A stretch of DNA of 64,000 nt from Hymenoscyphus infarciens (taxonomy: Eukaryota; Ascomycota; Leotiomycetes; Helotiales; Helotiaceae). Shown piece by piece: positions 46,256 through 58,451 of the stretch. Both the position numbers and the translations under genes were made by a program. The number at the start of each line of letters is the position of its first letter. Within the stretch, counting starts at the first letter, position 1. The stretch spans positions 1 to 64,000 of the forward strand of contig LLCB01000169.1 in the NCBI GenBank assembly GCA_001414345.1, in the 5' to 3' direction. Under the pieces are notes generated by a model that saw only the letters and a list, made by a program, of their open reading frames with translations, was not told the origin of the DNA and made no database searches.

Positions 46256-47245
46256 TTAAACCCCAAACTTTCTCCTCAAATTCTTCTCCGCCCAACCCTC
46301 AACATCCAACGTCTCAATACCCTTCCTAACATTCCAAGCCTTCCCCTCATCCCAGCTAACCCCATCACCCTTCGCAAAAACAACTCGATACCTCTTAATA
46401 TTATCTTCCTTATCCGCTTCCAAATCCCTCTTCAACTTCTCCGCACTCCACACCTCCCTCTCAACCTTCAATCCAATATTCCATTTCGACGTTTCAGATT
46501 CCACAACCTCTGCTATTTTCCCATAACTCACCGTCTCGCCAGCAGTATAAAGAACCTTGTTTTCTACCTCCTCGTTCTCATCCGAGAACAAAATATTTGC
46601 AGTAAGCATCCCAATATCGCCCGGCATCGTGACCGTAACGCTATTCTCCCATCCCCCCAACGCTCTCACCAAAACCTCCTCCTCTCGCTTAACAACAACA
46701 CCAAAAATCTCTTCAAAAAGAAAACTCGTGAAAATTCCCGTACTAATGATGATCCATTTCGTCCCCTTCCCCTCATGCTTCCCTTTCACATGATCCTGTA
46801 ACAACCCCCGAACAACTAACTGCTCATCCCAAACCGGCTGCTCACTACCCCACCCAACACCTTCATAATCAACCCCAAATTGCCAGGGTACATACCATTC
46901 TACGCCAGCTTCTAGTACCGCTTTCGTGATTTTGACTTGTAAGCCTCCTTCTGGGGACGCGAAACCTAGGGCGGAAATTACGGAATCGAAGGGTTTGAAG
47001 ATAGTGGCTAGTTCTGGTAAAGAGAGAGTGAGGATGTCGGCTGGTAGGAAGTGAATTCCTTGGGACTTTAGGTCGTTGAGTTGGGAGGCTTTGGACGGCG
47101 ACGGGGAGGAAAGAGTTGCGGGTCGGAGAAGGACTGTTATTTTTGTTGAAGGGCTCTTGGTGGTGGTAAGGGTGTGGAGGGAGTGTAGGATTGCGGCTCC
47201 TAGTTCGCCTAGGCCGAGGAGGAGGATGGATTTTGGGGATGGCAT
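46256..47245 (-). CDS. NmrA-like / isoflavone-reductase-like NAD(P)-binding protein
   Basis: Single-exon gene of 329 aa. The N-terminus MPSPKSILLLGLGELGAAIL has the beta-strand plus G-x-G-x-x-G turn of an NAD(P)-binding Rossmann fold. FKPFDSVISALGFASPEGGL is the strand-4 region, EWYVPWQFGVDYEGVG corresponds to the conserved region near the active site of atypical SDRs, and WIIISTGIFTSFLFEE follows. The substrate half contains LYTAGETVSYGKIAEVVESE, typical of NmrA-like and isoflavone-reductase-like fungal proteins. The catalytic Lys of the reductases is not evident (WQFGVDYE instead of P-S-E-F-G), so it may be a redox sensor or an oxidoreductase of unknown substrate. The C-terminus (WAEKNLRRKFGV) completes the domain. 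Confidence 0.75.
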   Translation of the reverse strand: MPSPKSILLLGLGELGAAILHSLHTLTTTKSPSTKITVLLRPATLSSPSPSKASQLNDLKSQGIHFLPADILTLSLPELATIFKPFDSVISALGFASPEGGLQVKITKAVLEAGVEWYVPWQFGVDYEGVGWGSEQPVWDEQLVVRGLLQDHVKGKHEGKGTKWIIISTGIFTSFLFEEIFGVVVKREEEVLVRALGGWENSVTVTMPGDIGMLTANILFSDENEEVENKVLYTAGETVSYGKIAEVVESETSKWNIGLKVEREVWSAEKLKRDLEADKEDNIKRYRVVFAKGDGVSWDEGKAWNVRKGIETLDVEGWAEKNLRRKFGV

Positions 47246-48232
47246 TTTGTTTGGTGAGGTTTGCTGAAAGGTTTGAGCTGTAATGGGAATTTTCGATTGT
47301 ATTATTGAGAGATACTCTTGTGAGAGGGTGTGTGAGAGATCTTATAGTAAGAAATCTTGACATCAACCTAGCAAAGCCAAGATAGATAAACTGGAGAGGA
47401 ACCACTTTTCAAAAGTTGTTTCGGACTTAGTAGCCCTAATGATCGGATATCATTACAAATCCAATACTCACGTGAAGTAGAACCAATACAGCATATCTCT
47501 AGATCTGACAGTAGGCAGGAAATGATCAACCAAAGCCCAAACACAACAGAGCACCAGCTAGATAAATGAAAGTAGAGACACTTGACTCCGTTGAAACAAT
47601 TACCCGATACCGAGAAAGCAGTACGTGCGAAAGCTCAATGGAAACCGAAAGACCACCGCCTGCTCGAGGTATCGGCGGTTTTCTACGCAGGGGACGACGA
47701 CGATTTGGCCCCACAAGGAAAAGAGCCCAATGAATTGTCCAATACTCCCAGAACAGGACGAATGATGACTCCTTTTCGACAAGAACTTTGAAATCGAAGG
47801 CAGTTTCCCTAGCTGAACATATTTTCAAAAAGCAAATAATATAATTCACGACTACAGATAAGAGACGAGAAAGCTCTTCAAGCCCAGATAAGTAGGTAGC
47901 GTGATTAAAAAAAAAAGAGTAACCTCCCGCCTCTTTCCCCAGCCAAATCGCTGGTGTCTGACAAAATCCTTTGGTGATAGGTGAGCAACAAGAGGTTTTG
48001 ATGACCATTTAGTAGAGCAAGAAGCTCTAGGATGAGGGGTTCCCTGCATACGTGAACAACTGTAGGGAATCGGATTTTGTCAAAAATAAAAAAATAAAAA
48101 AATAAAGAGTAGGACCCGAGCCGGGAATAGATATACATGTGAAATATTATCAACTGACTAACATACGCTATCTAGATTTTGGTTTACACCAAAAGATAAC
48201 ATGGGGTATTGGGATATCTTATCATGACGAAA
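47246..48232. other. Spacer, no gene recognised
   Basis: 987 bp between the NmrA-like promoter and the 3' end of dCMP deaminase. Several minus-strand frames of up to 160 codons lack any domain and overlap A-rich tracts; I do not call them. Confidence 0.45.
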
Positions 48233-49387
48233 CTAGTAGAAGGACAGCTTTTCGAGATGGATTAGACCATTGGCAGGCTGCAAACATGTTAGCAAATATG
48301 CAAAACCCGAGGAGAAAGCACGACTTACCGGTATGAACTGCCTCAGCCTGACGCCCGCCTGCTTGAAAACATCGGCTGTCTCTCCATCCATACTATAACC
48401 TTGACTATACACAACCTCGCTGATATCAACTTGGGCAATCTTGATACTGCAGGTCAAGCAGGGACAAGTATCACAGTACAAGATGGCACCCTCTCTTATT
48501 CTTTCTCTTCCTGCTTCCAGCAATGCATTCTCCTCTGCATGGAGGCATAAACACGTTCCCAAGCCAACTCCAGACCCAAGTCCTTCGTTGCAGCGTGGGC
48601 AGCCACCATCTCCGCAGTTTTTCAGGCCCCTTGGTGTTCCATTGTAACCCGTACTGATGACTCGTTTTTCTCGAACTAGCACACATCCAACTCGACGCTT
48701 CATGCAATTGCTTCTTTGTGCAGCGAGCGACGCCAACTGCATGAAATATTGGTCCCAACTCGGACGTAAGCGATCCTCATTTGTCAAGTCTAGCTTCCCC
48801 AAGGTCGCATATAGATGTGCCAAATTGCTCGAAGTATTCAGTAATCGTATCGTTGCTCGAGAAATGAGGGGGAGGAGACCAGCATCGGGGTTATAGAGGT
48901 GTTCGTCTGATTTGAGGAGGAAGTCTTCGAGGGACAGAGGTTCGGCAGTGGAATGGGTGGCTTGCAGACGGGCATTGCATCGTTTCCAGCGCACGCTGAC
49001 TGGAGCATCGACACTGACGAGGATGAAGAATGGTCGACGGAGAAGTTTGTCGAGTATGGATTCGGTGTGGATGTCGGTTGTCACCCAGCGTTCGCGCCAT
49101 CGTTTGGTGACAAAGTCCAGGAGGTCCTCGGTGGTATTGAAAACGTGCTTGTTTTCGTTGGGGTCTTCGTATTGTGGAATTGTTCGCAGAGATAATTCGT
49201 GGCCCTCGGTCTTGGGTTCTGCCTTGACATTTATATTTACTCCATTTTCCACCGGCGATGCTCTATTTCCATTCTCCGCCACATTATCCGGTCGAAGGTA
49301 GAGGTGTGTGAATCCATAATGTTCTGCAAGGTAGGTCGCAATAGTACTTTTCCCGGCGCAGATACCGCCACAAAGACCGATTAGCAT
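48233..49387 (-). CDS. DCD1: Deoxycytidylate (dCMP) deaminase
   Basis: Converts dCMP to dUMP, feeding thymidylate synthesis. Exons 49387-48329 and 48277-48233 give 367 aa. The N-terminus MLIGLCGGICAGKSTIATYL holds a P-loop-like GGICAGKST (7-15), as in fungal DCD1 proteins, within a kinase-like region (1-200). The deaminase domain (about 210-367) has H283-A-E285 in LCLHAEENALLEAG and P309-C310-x-x-C313 in TCPCLTCSIKIAQV, the zinc site. A second metal-binding stretch is NCGDGGCPRCNEG. The C-terminus reads GYSMDGETADVFKQAGVRLR then QFIPPANGLIHLEKLSFY after splicing. The frame stays open upstream to an ATG at 49618 (77 more residues), but homologues start at MLIGLCGG; I choose 49387. The last intron is 51 nt, a multiple of three without a stop. 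Divergent from ATG7. Confidence 0.93.
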   Translation of the reverse strand: MLIGLCGGICAGKSTIATYLAEHYGFTHLYLRPDNVAENGNRASPVENGVNINVKAEPKTEGHELSLRTIPQYEDPNENKHVFNTTEDLLDFVTKRWRERWVTTDIHTESILDKLLRRPFFILVSVDAPVSVRWKRCNARLQATHSTAEPLSLEDFLLKSDEHLYNPDAGLLPLISRATIRLLNTSSNLAHLYATLGKLDLTNEDRLRPSWDQYFMQLASLAAQRSNCMKRRVGCVLVREKRVISTGYNGTPRGLKNCGDGGCPRCNEGLGSGVGLGTCLCLHAEENALLEAGRERIREGAILYCDTCPCLTCSIKIAQVDISEVVYSQGYSMDGETADVFKQAGVRLRQFIPVSRAFSSGFAYLLTCLQPANGLIHLEKLSFY

Positions 49388-49924
49388 GGCTCGGAGTGGT
49401 GTTGGTGTTGAATTATTGTCTGTTGCTCTCCAGGGTTGAGGTGCAACAATAATAGAGTGAAAGAAGCTCAATTTGGTCCCAAATTGGACCAAGTTCCTGT
49501 GAATTGAGATCTGGAGGTCGCGTACTAGCCTTGTCAGACGCGTTACAAGGGAATTCGGCTTATTTTCGGATGTGAATGATGTTTGTAGGCTGGAAACCAC
49601 CACCTGACCAAGCTCCATGACTGTTTTGCCTTGTCTACTATCTCTCTTCTGACCAGCGTATATTCAGACGTACTTCCTCTCCACCTCTGAGTTCTGTTTT
49701 CTTGCTACTACCTTGTTGCGAATACCTTCACATCTTCTCTAACCCTCAATACGGAAGTCTTGGGTTTGCTTCAGCGGCGGCACATCCCACCATTTAGGTA
49801 CATCAGGAACTCGGAATCAACTCGGAATCAACCCCGCCGCCCTTGCTCCCAGGCCACTACACCACAACACCACAACAACATCTATCTCAAGTCGATATAG
49901 CTGCATCTGCTTTGCGTCGCCAAT
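49388..49924. promoter_or_regulatory. Divergent promoter, dCMP deaminase / ATG7
   Basis: 537 bp between the two chosen starts. Contains a tandem AACTCGGAATC duplication near 49808-49830. No named site recognised. If the longer deaminase start is used, the shared promoter is 306 bp. Confidence 0.5.
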
Positions 49925-52181
49925 ATGGCTTTGAAATTTGCGCCCTTTGGCTCCGAGATAGATCTTCCCTTTTACACAGCTCTGTCTCAATCTAAAATTG
50001 ATCATGACAAACTCGACGACTCGGCCCGGACCGTCATAGGCTTATATGAACCGCGCATTGTCAGCCCAGAAGACAGCTGCCGGATGAGAGTCCTTGGGAA
50101 TGCCTTGACAAGCGACGAGTAAGTGATGATTTGCACCTTTCTTTCTCATCTGAAAGTTATACTAATTGCCAAGTGTTCCGCCAAACCACATACGTGCCGA
50201 GGGCAAGATCAAGAATCTAAACACTATTGAGGATTTCAAGAATATTGACAAGACAGCCATATTGCAGACAGCTGCCAAACAGGTGCGAGTGGTAGCCTCT
50301 TATTTTTGAATCAAGCTAATATTTCATAGATTTGGGATGCCATCAATGATGGGACCATTTACTCTATTCCGTCTCTACTTTCTTCATTTTCTGTACTTTC
50401 TTTTGCCAACTTGAAAAAGTATACATTCACATATTGGTTTGCTTTTCCGGCGCTCCATTCCGATCCCATCTGGAAGATGTCCGATGCTCAACCTACTCAA
50501 CTTACGGGGAAAGACACCACGGATTTGGTGGAAGAAGTTGGCACGTGGAAATACGGAACCGACAATAGAGAGCACGGCTTCTTTTTGGCGAAGAGAATTC
50601 CTCACATTTCACATGAAACGGGTCCTGAAGGTCCCCCAACTCCAGGTACTCCGGGGACTGGTCTCTCTTACAAATGGGTGATCGGTTCCCTGCGACAATT
50701 CGAAAGCGGCTTCTTCCGGGGAGTAGACCCAGAGGATCAATTCGTGGCCTTTGTCGACCCATCTACATACCCAGATAATCCAGGATGGATGCTGAGAAAT
50801 CTCTTGGTTCTTATTAAACGACGGTTCAAGCTTGACAAGGTGCAAATCTTGAGCTATCGAGATGTCCACAGCCAACGACACCAGGCACGAAGTCGAGTCT
50901 TTTTGCTGGAGACTCAGCCGGGAGAATCCGAGATAACCGTGATTCCTCGAGTTACTGGATGGGAGCGCAACAGTATTGGGAAATTAAGCGCAAAGGTTAC
51001 AAGCCTTGCCCAATATATGGACCCAATCCAGTTAGCAGACCAGGCCGTGGACTTGAATCTAAAGCTCATGAAGTGGCGAATTGCTCCGGATCTCAATCTT
51101 GAAAAGATCAAGGAAACAAAATGTCTTCTTCTTGGGGCTGGGACTCTCGGCTCTTATGTTTCTCGTGCACTTATGGCGTGGGGAGTACGAAAGATTACAT
51201 TTGTTGATAATGCAACTGTCTCATATTCAAACCCAGTCCGCCAGCCACTATTCGACCACAAAGACGCAGCAGACGGAGCCAAAAAGGCATACAGAGCGGC
51301 GGAGGCTCTCCAAGAGATTTATCCGAATGTTGATAGTACGGGTCATATGCTGAATGTTCCTATGCTTGGCCATCCGGTGGAGGATGAAGCTAACATCCGA
51401 ATGGATTTTGAGACGCTACAAAAGCTCATCGAAGACCACGATGTTGTATTTCTTCTGATGGATACTCGTGAGAGTCGCTGGCTTCCTACAGTAATGGGGA
51501 AAGCTGCAGGCAAAATTGTCATGAACGCTGCATTGGGGTTCGATACCTACGTAGTCATGAGACATGGAGTCACAGCTTCGGACGGTGGCCCGGCAGCTTT
51601 GGGGTGTTACTTTTGCAACGATGTTGTTGCTCCAGGTGATGTGAGTATCCCTCCTCGTTTATTGTGAATTCCTTGTGCTAATATTTCCCACACAGTCCGT
51701 AAAAGACCAAACACTCGACCAACAATGTACTGTCACTCGCCCGGGAGTTGCAGCTATGGCATCCAACCTATTGGTTGAAGTCTTGGTATCCCTGCTACAA
51801 CATCCCAAGGGCGCGGAAGCCCCAGCTCCTGTAGCCATTGTGAACAATTCAACAGCTTCCATCGACTACGAAAGAGATCCTCCCGAGCATCCATTGGGCA
51901 TCGTTCCACATCAAATCAGAGGCTTTCTCTCTACTTTCCAGAATAAAATCATAAGCGGACAATCTTATGACTGCTGTTCTGCATGTTCGCCCAAGATAGT
52001 AAACGAATACAACCGAAACGGATGGGAATTCGTCAAGCGCGCGTTGTCAGATGCGAATTATGTCACGGAACTTAGTGGTTTGGCAGAGGTACAACGAGCC
52101 GCTGAGGCTGCCGCCGATAATCTCGACTGGGATAGTGAGCCTGAAATCGGAGAGGATGAGGGTGAAGGCGAATTACTTTGA
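49925..52181 (+). CDS. ATG7: Autophagy E1-like activating enzyme Atg7
   Basis: Activates Atg8 and Atg12 through ATP-dependent thioester formation; essential for macroautophagy. Four exons (49925-50118, 50174-50282, 50330-51640, 51696-52181) give 699 aa. The N-terminal domain begins [20 protein letters not shown] and contains TYWFAFPAL. The adenylation domain has [20 protein letters not shown] (G-x-G-x-x-G at about 369-375), [20 protein letters not shown] and [17 protein letters not shown]. The catalytic Cys is C549 in [20 protein letters not shown], directly after the third intron. Two CxxC-like pairs ([14 protein letters not shown]) are the expected zinc ligands. The acidic tail [12 protein letters not shown] fits. 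All splices restore conserved sequence. Length matches the family. Confidence 0.96.
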
Positions 52182-52748
52182 TTTGTTGCATGATTTGTAC
52201 GATGATTATGTACTTGCGATTTAGGTTTGATGGCGTTGAGGGGGCATGAAGAGGGCGTCAATGGGTGTATGGTGGGAGGTGGTAAATAGCCTAGATGTAT
52301 TAACCTATGAATTATGAGTGAATCTCGTAGACTACTAGCAAGTAATTCGCAGCATACTCGCCAGTTTACAGCTTGCTCAAGAGCAACTCATAGCTTACTC
52401 GCAAGACTATTAACCGTTTGCTCACGAGTAACTCGTAGCTTACTCACGGATAATTCCAGGTTGCTTATTTGTAGCCAAAAAGGGAGGCCTGTCAGGTGAC
52501 AGACCATCCCGGTATGGACTACCGTGTTCTGTCTCCACTTTTAACTCCCCAATGAACGGGCGTGCCTTGACGGGAAGCTTTGGTCAAAAAGTTACAGTGA
52601 CAATTTGAAGCTCCAACCTCAAGTTCCAACAACTTGCCCCTCATGAAATAATTTCGTAATTCTACATCTGCGATCCTCCTCAATCCTATAGCTGCTAACT
52701 TGACCCGCAGACGTTTTTATTCTCCGTACATTATACCCATCTGCAACA
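52182..52748. other. Spacer with an imperfect ~43-bp tandem duplication
   Basis: Around 52365-52455 the motif GCTTACTC and CGAGTAACTC recurs in two adjacent ~43-bp units (ATAGCTTACTCGCAAG / GTAGCTTACTCACGG). No gene. Confidence 0.5.
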
Positions 52749-55155
52749 ATGCGGTCTCAATTGACTCGCAGCGTCTTCCGGCGACTCCTTTCCAACGAAG
52801 GCCTTACATTCCCTTGCCCTTCCCAATCAACATTACAACCGCGATCCAGACCTTCACGACATGTTTTTTCTATACTCAGACTTCCGCAGAGAAGGAATTT
52901 TTTCGGGCTGTCGGGACCAGCGCCTCGGAAACCAAAAGAGCCAGTTCTCGATCCCGGCTTCGAAAAGTTGGCTGAATTCTCGAAAATGCGCAATCTAGGT
53001 GCTAGGCCTCCTCCATCTCACGAATTGGTAGAAGCTTGGGAGAGGTTCTTTCTATACAAATTGCAGACGAGACAGCCTGTCAATTCCCTTCAAGCGATGC
53101 ATGTCTTGAAGGTCTTCGAATATTTACGAGACGAAAAGGAGCATACCGGTTCATACGTTCTTACACAAGAACACGCCGACAAATGCCTTAGAGCTTTGTC
53201 CCGCCTGCCGGAAGACTGTGCTAAGCATGTCGAGGTTGCAAAAGTCGTTTTCGTAGAGCTGGTAAAAAGAGGAGGGGACAAAGGTGCCAGTCGGATTTTC
53301 CCAGTTCTGGTCGATATTCTGTGCGCTGGTGGAGAGACAGCAATTGCCAAAGAAATGGCTCTGGAGATGGATCAAGCATCACCAAAGGTCTTGTTGACAA
53401 TTGCTGGGGGATTTGACAAGGAGAATAACGAAGCGGAGCTCTGCAAGCTTGCTGAAAGACTCGAAGAGGTGGGAGGCAAAACATTTAGGTCAATGTCAAT
53501 AAGAATGATCCAGTTTTATGCTTCTCGAAATGATATGGAAGCTACGATCAAATGGGTCTCAAAGATGGATGAGAATTATCGCCTACCAGGAGCTGGTTTG
53601 GGCATGGTATTGGATACATGTATGCGAAACAACGAGTTGGAGTGGTGCAAAGAATATTTCCGCTCGATCATTGATAATGGTCCTACAAAACCACAATGGG
53701 ACGTTGTCCTTCAATGGGCATCCGGGGCCCTTGGAAAGGGCGTGGAGGACGTGGAACGCATGATGAAAATAATGAGCCGACAAGAGGACAACAATGGGCG
53801 TCTTTGCACACCGGACATCATTACCATCAATGGGCTTGTTAAGCGTGCCATATCAAATGGGGATTCATATCTTGCTGAACGATATATAGCACTTGGGGCG
53901 AAAAACAACATATACCCAAATGCTCAAACCTATATACTCCAGATCAACTACCGATTGGATGCAGGAGATTTCTCAGGATCTCAGGTAGCTTACAACTCAC
54001 TCCAATCTGAAGAGATTGTTGATGACGAAGATTTGCCAGTTATCAATCGTTATTTGCGCGAATTATGCTTGAGACCGAATACATACGATCAAATAAATTC
54101 GATTTTATCAGATCTGGAATCTAGAAAAACTCACCTTGAAGCGGAGACGACATCGGCAATTGCACTCATGTACATGAAGCGTGAAGAAACACAAGATGTC
54201 TATGACATTCTGCAAACCAACGCATATCACTATACGATCCCAGAGAGGGCAAGCATTCTGGAGAAATTCGTCGGATTCTGCATGGATAGGAACAACAACA
54301 ATTCTAAAGCTTGGAACTCTTATCAAGTACTTCGACAAATCTTCGATGAAGCAGATTCAAAATTACGCACGAAGCTAATGATTGAGTTCTTTGAACGAGG
54401 CCGATCCGATATGGCATGTTACGTATTTGGACACATGCGCCAACACGCCCACCTGGACCGCAAACCGAAATTAGAGACATACATTGCATGTTTCGAGGGT
54501 ATCGCCAGCTGCGAAGACGCCGAGTCCCTCGAGATGGTCCACAACATGTTCAAAATGGACTCTTCCATAGAGCCCAACACCCAACTTTATAATTCTCTCA
54601 TGCTCGCCTACCTCTCAACCGGTAATGGAGACCGAGCTCTGGATTTCTGGGACGATATCACGAATTCTACTGAAGGTCCTTCGTATCGCAGTCTGGAAAT
54701 CGTCTTTCGCGCTTGTCAGATGAGTCCGTTTGGGGACAAGACGGCGAGAGAGACGTGGGCTAAGTTGAGGAGGCTGGAGATTGAGATTACGAGGGATGTG
54801 TTTCAGGCTTATTGTGGTGCGCTTTCGGCGAGGGGGAGGCTGGATGAGGTGAGGGAGTTGATGCAGAGTGGGGAGACGGATTTTGGGATTAGACCTGACG
54901 GGTTGATGTGAGTTAATATTCTTTTACATGGGAGTGAGGTTTAAGTGTTGGTTTTTGGTAACTTTTACTGACTGAAAATATAGGCTTGGGGTCTTCTATA
55001 ATGCCATGCCCGGTCAGGATCGGAAAGATATGATTGAAGAGTGGGCGAAAGCTACGTATCCCGAGGAATGGAAGGCTCTAGAGGCTATGGGACAGACCAC
55101 CATTGATGGTGGGTTCGTGAAGAAGTTTTTGATCAAGCTCCAGTGGAAAGCTTAG
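52749..55155 (+). CDS. Mitochondrial PPR/TPR-type helical-repeat protein, possibly CIA84-like
   Basis: Exons 52749-54907 and 54984-55155 give 776 aa. The N-terminus is Arg/Ser/Leu-rich without acids (MRSQLTRSVFRRLLSNEG, RRNFFGLSGP), a mitochondrial presequence. The rest is helical with degenerate 35-residue pentatricopeptide-like units, for example FRSMSIRMIQFYASRNDMEA, DIITINGLVKRAISNGDSYL, TQLYNSLMLAYLSTGNGDRA and FQAYCGALSARGRLDEVREL. Such proteins bind organellar RNA or assist complex assembly. Length, the conserved ending (TYPEEWKALEAMGQTTIDGG) and general pattern recall the complex I assembly factor CIA84 of Neurospora, but this is from memory and uncertain. The single intron lies near the 3' end and joins DGLM to LGVFYNAMPGQD. 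Confidence 0.8.
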
Positions 55156-55975
55156 AGCTGGTTTGCATTGACGGAAGCAGGTAGTATGACTACATCTCGA
55201 TATATCGTCGAACGGTTTTACACTACTAGTAAGGACCGGGCCCTGCCTCTGTGCTACCCATGGGCTCGTAGTAGAAGCCTAGTATATTGTCATCGAGGAG
55301 GTAAAAGGTGGGGCTGGGAAGAAATCTTCGGATGTATGATATGTCTTGGAAGCTCTCACATTGATGGATTGGGTGATACTTGTATACTAGGATAGTGTAC
55401 AAGATTTTTGAGACTGGCATAGGGGATATAATGATGTATACATATATATTATAAGAAATATGTAAGATATTCAATCTGGGAGAGGGTCGTCTAATAAAGA
55501 CTTTCGAGTTTTAAAAGTATTATGTCTTCTTCTTTTCCTGTTGCATTGGGCTGTCGTGCTTCTCCGTGGAGGCGAGTGAATCTCTTACCATAGAAGCCTT
55601 TGATTTTTCGGAGGATGTTTATTTCGTATTTTGTTTGTTCCTTGCCTATAATTTGGTGTTGAGTTTGGGACTCGATTGATGTATACGAGTCATCGAGAGA
55701 GCGTTTATTGATTCTTGACGGGTTTCTATGAACTTAGACCCATAATTATTGCCACCTGGTCCTGATGTTTGAGGAGCAACAGTCGCGTCTCAGGGTTCTC
55801 AGTGGGTCCAAAGTTTGGGCCTGTTCGTTGTAATGCCCTGTAATTGGCACTGAAGCCGCAATTTCGCGGGCGATGTGTTTCCTGTATTCAATAGGCATCC
55901 TTATAGTTCAGGGCTTAGATTTCTTCGCGTAGGCTCGCTTGTCCGTGGCATGGACGCCTCTTACAGGAAGAGTTC

Positions 55976-55987
55976 GGGGGGGGGGGG
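55976..55987 (+). repeat. Poly-G run (12 G)
   Basis: Homopolymer; length may be unreliable in the assembly. Confidence 0.8.
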
Positions 55988-56448
55988 TTCAGGGCACTGA
56001 ACTTCCCTTGCGACCGAGAAGAAAGGTTGCTCCCTCCCAACGAATACCAAATCTAAACACAAGTGAGGATTCCAAATTGACAAAACTCTATAGGAGTACC
56101 AAATAGCAGGTTTGGAGTTATTTGGTATCTCTTCTATATTTTTACCGATAGTTTTATTAGTTCGTCTAAGTGATTCCTAATTATCAGAGTGGGGTGTGTG
56201 CCCTAGAATCGGCATTTTATTTGCTAGAGCAATAGGAAACAGAATCGCTTTTGCACTTCTTACACTCTGTGTAGAAATGTAAGGTTTCTAATACATAGCA
56301 GTTAGAAGAAAAAAATAGAAATAAAACTATACTAATTCCGAATGGAGTTGTTGATAGCCCTACAAGTTCTTTTACATTTTGCTTATATTGTTGTTATATA
56401 GTTCTTAGTAGGAATTGAGGTATATATTCTCCTAGAGCCTCTCTCTTT

Positions 56449-56674
56449 AGAGACGGAAAAAACGTCGGAATTTACACCTACGTAGAACCTTACTATTATA
56501 ATAACAGTATGTCTAGAAGAGCTTAGAAAAAGACTAAAAATATCTAGAATAAAGACTTAATTAATAAATAATCATCTAACAAAGTTATATCTATTTTAAG
56601 TATTATATTATAGTTTTATTTTAAATTTAAAACTATTTTTGAAGAGTATAAATTCCGACGTTTTTTCCGTCTCT
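56449..56674. mobile_element. 226-bp inverted-repeat element
   Basis: Perfect 26-bp inverted repeats at 56449-56474 (AGAGACGGAAAAAACGTCGG...) and 56649-56674, AT-rich interior, no frame. Partly inverted flanking sequence (CTCTCTTTAG / CTAAAGAG) lies outside. Target duplication not resolved. Confidence 0.68.
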
Positions 56675-57446
56675 GAAGACATTCTCTCTAAAGAGCCTCT
56701 GTAGCGGGGTTTTTACTATGTTAATAGAGAGTTCATTGCCCCACTCTATCGTATCTTACTTTAATTTCTAATTCGTAAAACAAAGTATAGAAAAGAGATA
56801 ACTAAACCTCCTAAACTAACTTAAAGCTTTAAACCTCTATCTTTCTCTTTCTACTCTTCTTTCTTTTTATATAACTTCTTCCCTTAGCTGGTGGCTGCTT
56901 CCTACTTGGCGACAACACGACTTCGACCTCGATGAACCTGTCCTGTACCCATGACCTGCAGAAAGCGTTACCCACCGATTTCATTGAATCGAAACTGGCG
57001 ACAGCATCCTCAGTCTCCCAGTCCATTAGCACCACATGGGAGCAGATCTTCCAATACGAACGCAAGTCAAATTGCTTCTGGAACTCCAGTTGTGCGGCGT
57101 TTTCCTAGCGGCGCAGAGCTCATTCCAGTACACTCTATCACATCCAATCCCCGATTTCCTCTACGAGTAATGAACGATGGGTACAATAACGAGTGATCTC
57201 TTCCTATACGCCTCCAAAAAGATCCGGATATTGGTGCGGGCCCATCTGCTGTGCTAAAATCTGCAAAAACCTCGCGAATTCCTTGTTCTCGTACGGCTGG
57301 TGCTGGGGCGATGGCCGGAGCAACCCCAGACCCCCAAATGACCCTCAACTCTCGCATGTAAGAACCCCTTTGCTACCTACTTGTTTGCCAATACTGGCAG
57401 GAAAATAGGAAGGCGTCCAGGAATCTGCTAGTTTATAAGCGAGTTG

Positions 57447-57457
57447 CCCCCCCCCCC
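57447..57457 (+). repeat. Poly-C run (11 C)
   Basis: Homopolymer run flanked by GAGTTG and GAGG. Confidence 0.8.
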
Positions 57458-58451
57458 GAGGTCAATTCAGGAGTTAGAGTAAAAGGAACCACCCCAGCCT
57501 TGACTCTCCAGTCAAGTCATCCGCGACCGCTCTAAACAACATTCATGGGAGAAAACCATATTCTGCGAAAACGGACAGATCTTGAATCCGAGAGAGGACA
57601 TTTAGCCGGAAGCCCGGTGGGTGGTTATATTACTCTCCTCCCCTCTAAGAAACGTAGCGTGCCACCACCCAATATCCTCTTCCAGCCATTCGTTCTACCA
57701 TACCCAAAAGAAACATCGGTCAACGACTCTACGTTTCTTTGAGCGGAGTTGAGGTTAATGGTTATACTCGTCAGACATCAGGTTTCCGACCCCTACCGAG
57801 CAGGACACTTATAAGCATCTAGCACAACGACAAGAATACGCTTATAAAGGCCAAAATTTCAGTAGCCCGTAAGACTAACTCTTCTCTATATCCCATCCTA
57901 CCTCAGCTCCTTCTCCTCGGGAAACAAAAAGAGAAAACCTACTAATAGATTCGCTAAAGTTCATTAGTCATCTTAATCCCTATACTTGATTCACATATCG
58001 AGACGGGTTTTCCCGCGTATATTAGAGTAGCGGGAACTAGGTTTCTCTAAACTAAGCTTTAGTATCTAAAAGTAGAGTATACTAAAACCTCTTAAAAGAA
58101 AAGAGAATCTTAAAGAGAGTAAGTAACTATCTTAGTACTTTACTAAATAAGGAGACTAGAGTAGATTATACTTACTAAAGAGACATAGATGCGATATACT
58201 AATTAATAAGATCTTTCACTTAAGTAGAATAGATATAGAAGATAAGAGGAAAAAGTGTCTAGAAGTATAAAAAGACACGAAGGGCGAAAGAGTCTATTAT
58301 CAAGTAAAGCACTACTACCTCTGAGAGCTAAAAACCAAAAAAGCGAGGTGTATTAAATTGTGAAGTAAGCTACTAGTTAACTACTATTTTTTTTTAAGAG
58401 AGAGAGAGAGAGTAAGAGTGGCTTAAAACTATAGTATATAAGATATTTGTC

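Noticed and set aside
35174..47245. Secondary-metabolite cluster (HAD, PhyH, NmrA-like genes nearby)
   Set aside because: No backbone enzyme (PKS, NRPS, terpene synthase) or cluster regulator; HIS7 and relics lie between them, so proximity is probably chance.
47526..48153. Several minus-strand frames between the NmrA-like gene and dCMP deaminase
   Set aside because: No domain, hydrophobic/low-complexity, overlapping one another; treated as spacer.
49388..49618. 77-residue N-terminal extension of dCMP deaminase
   Set aside because: Open in frame, but the family starts at the MLIGLCGG P-loop; extension shows no conserved feature. Kept only as a note.
56829..57196. Overlapping frames on both strands (78 and 81 codons)
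   Set aside because: No domain or start context; the basic tail is encoded by a simple A/T-rich repeat.
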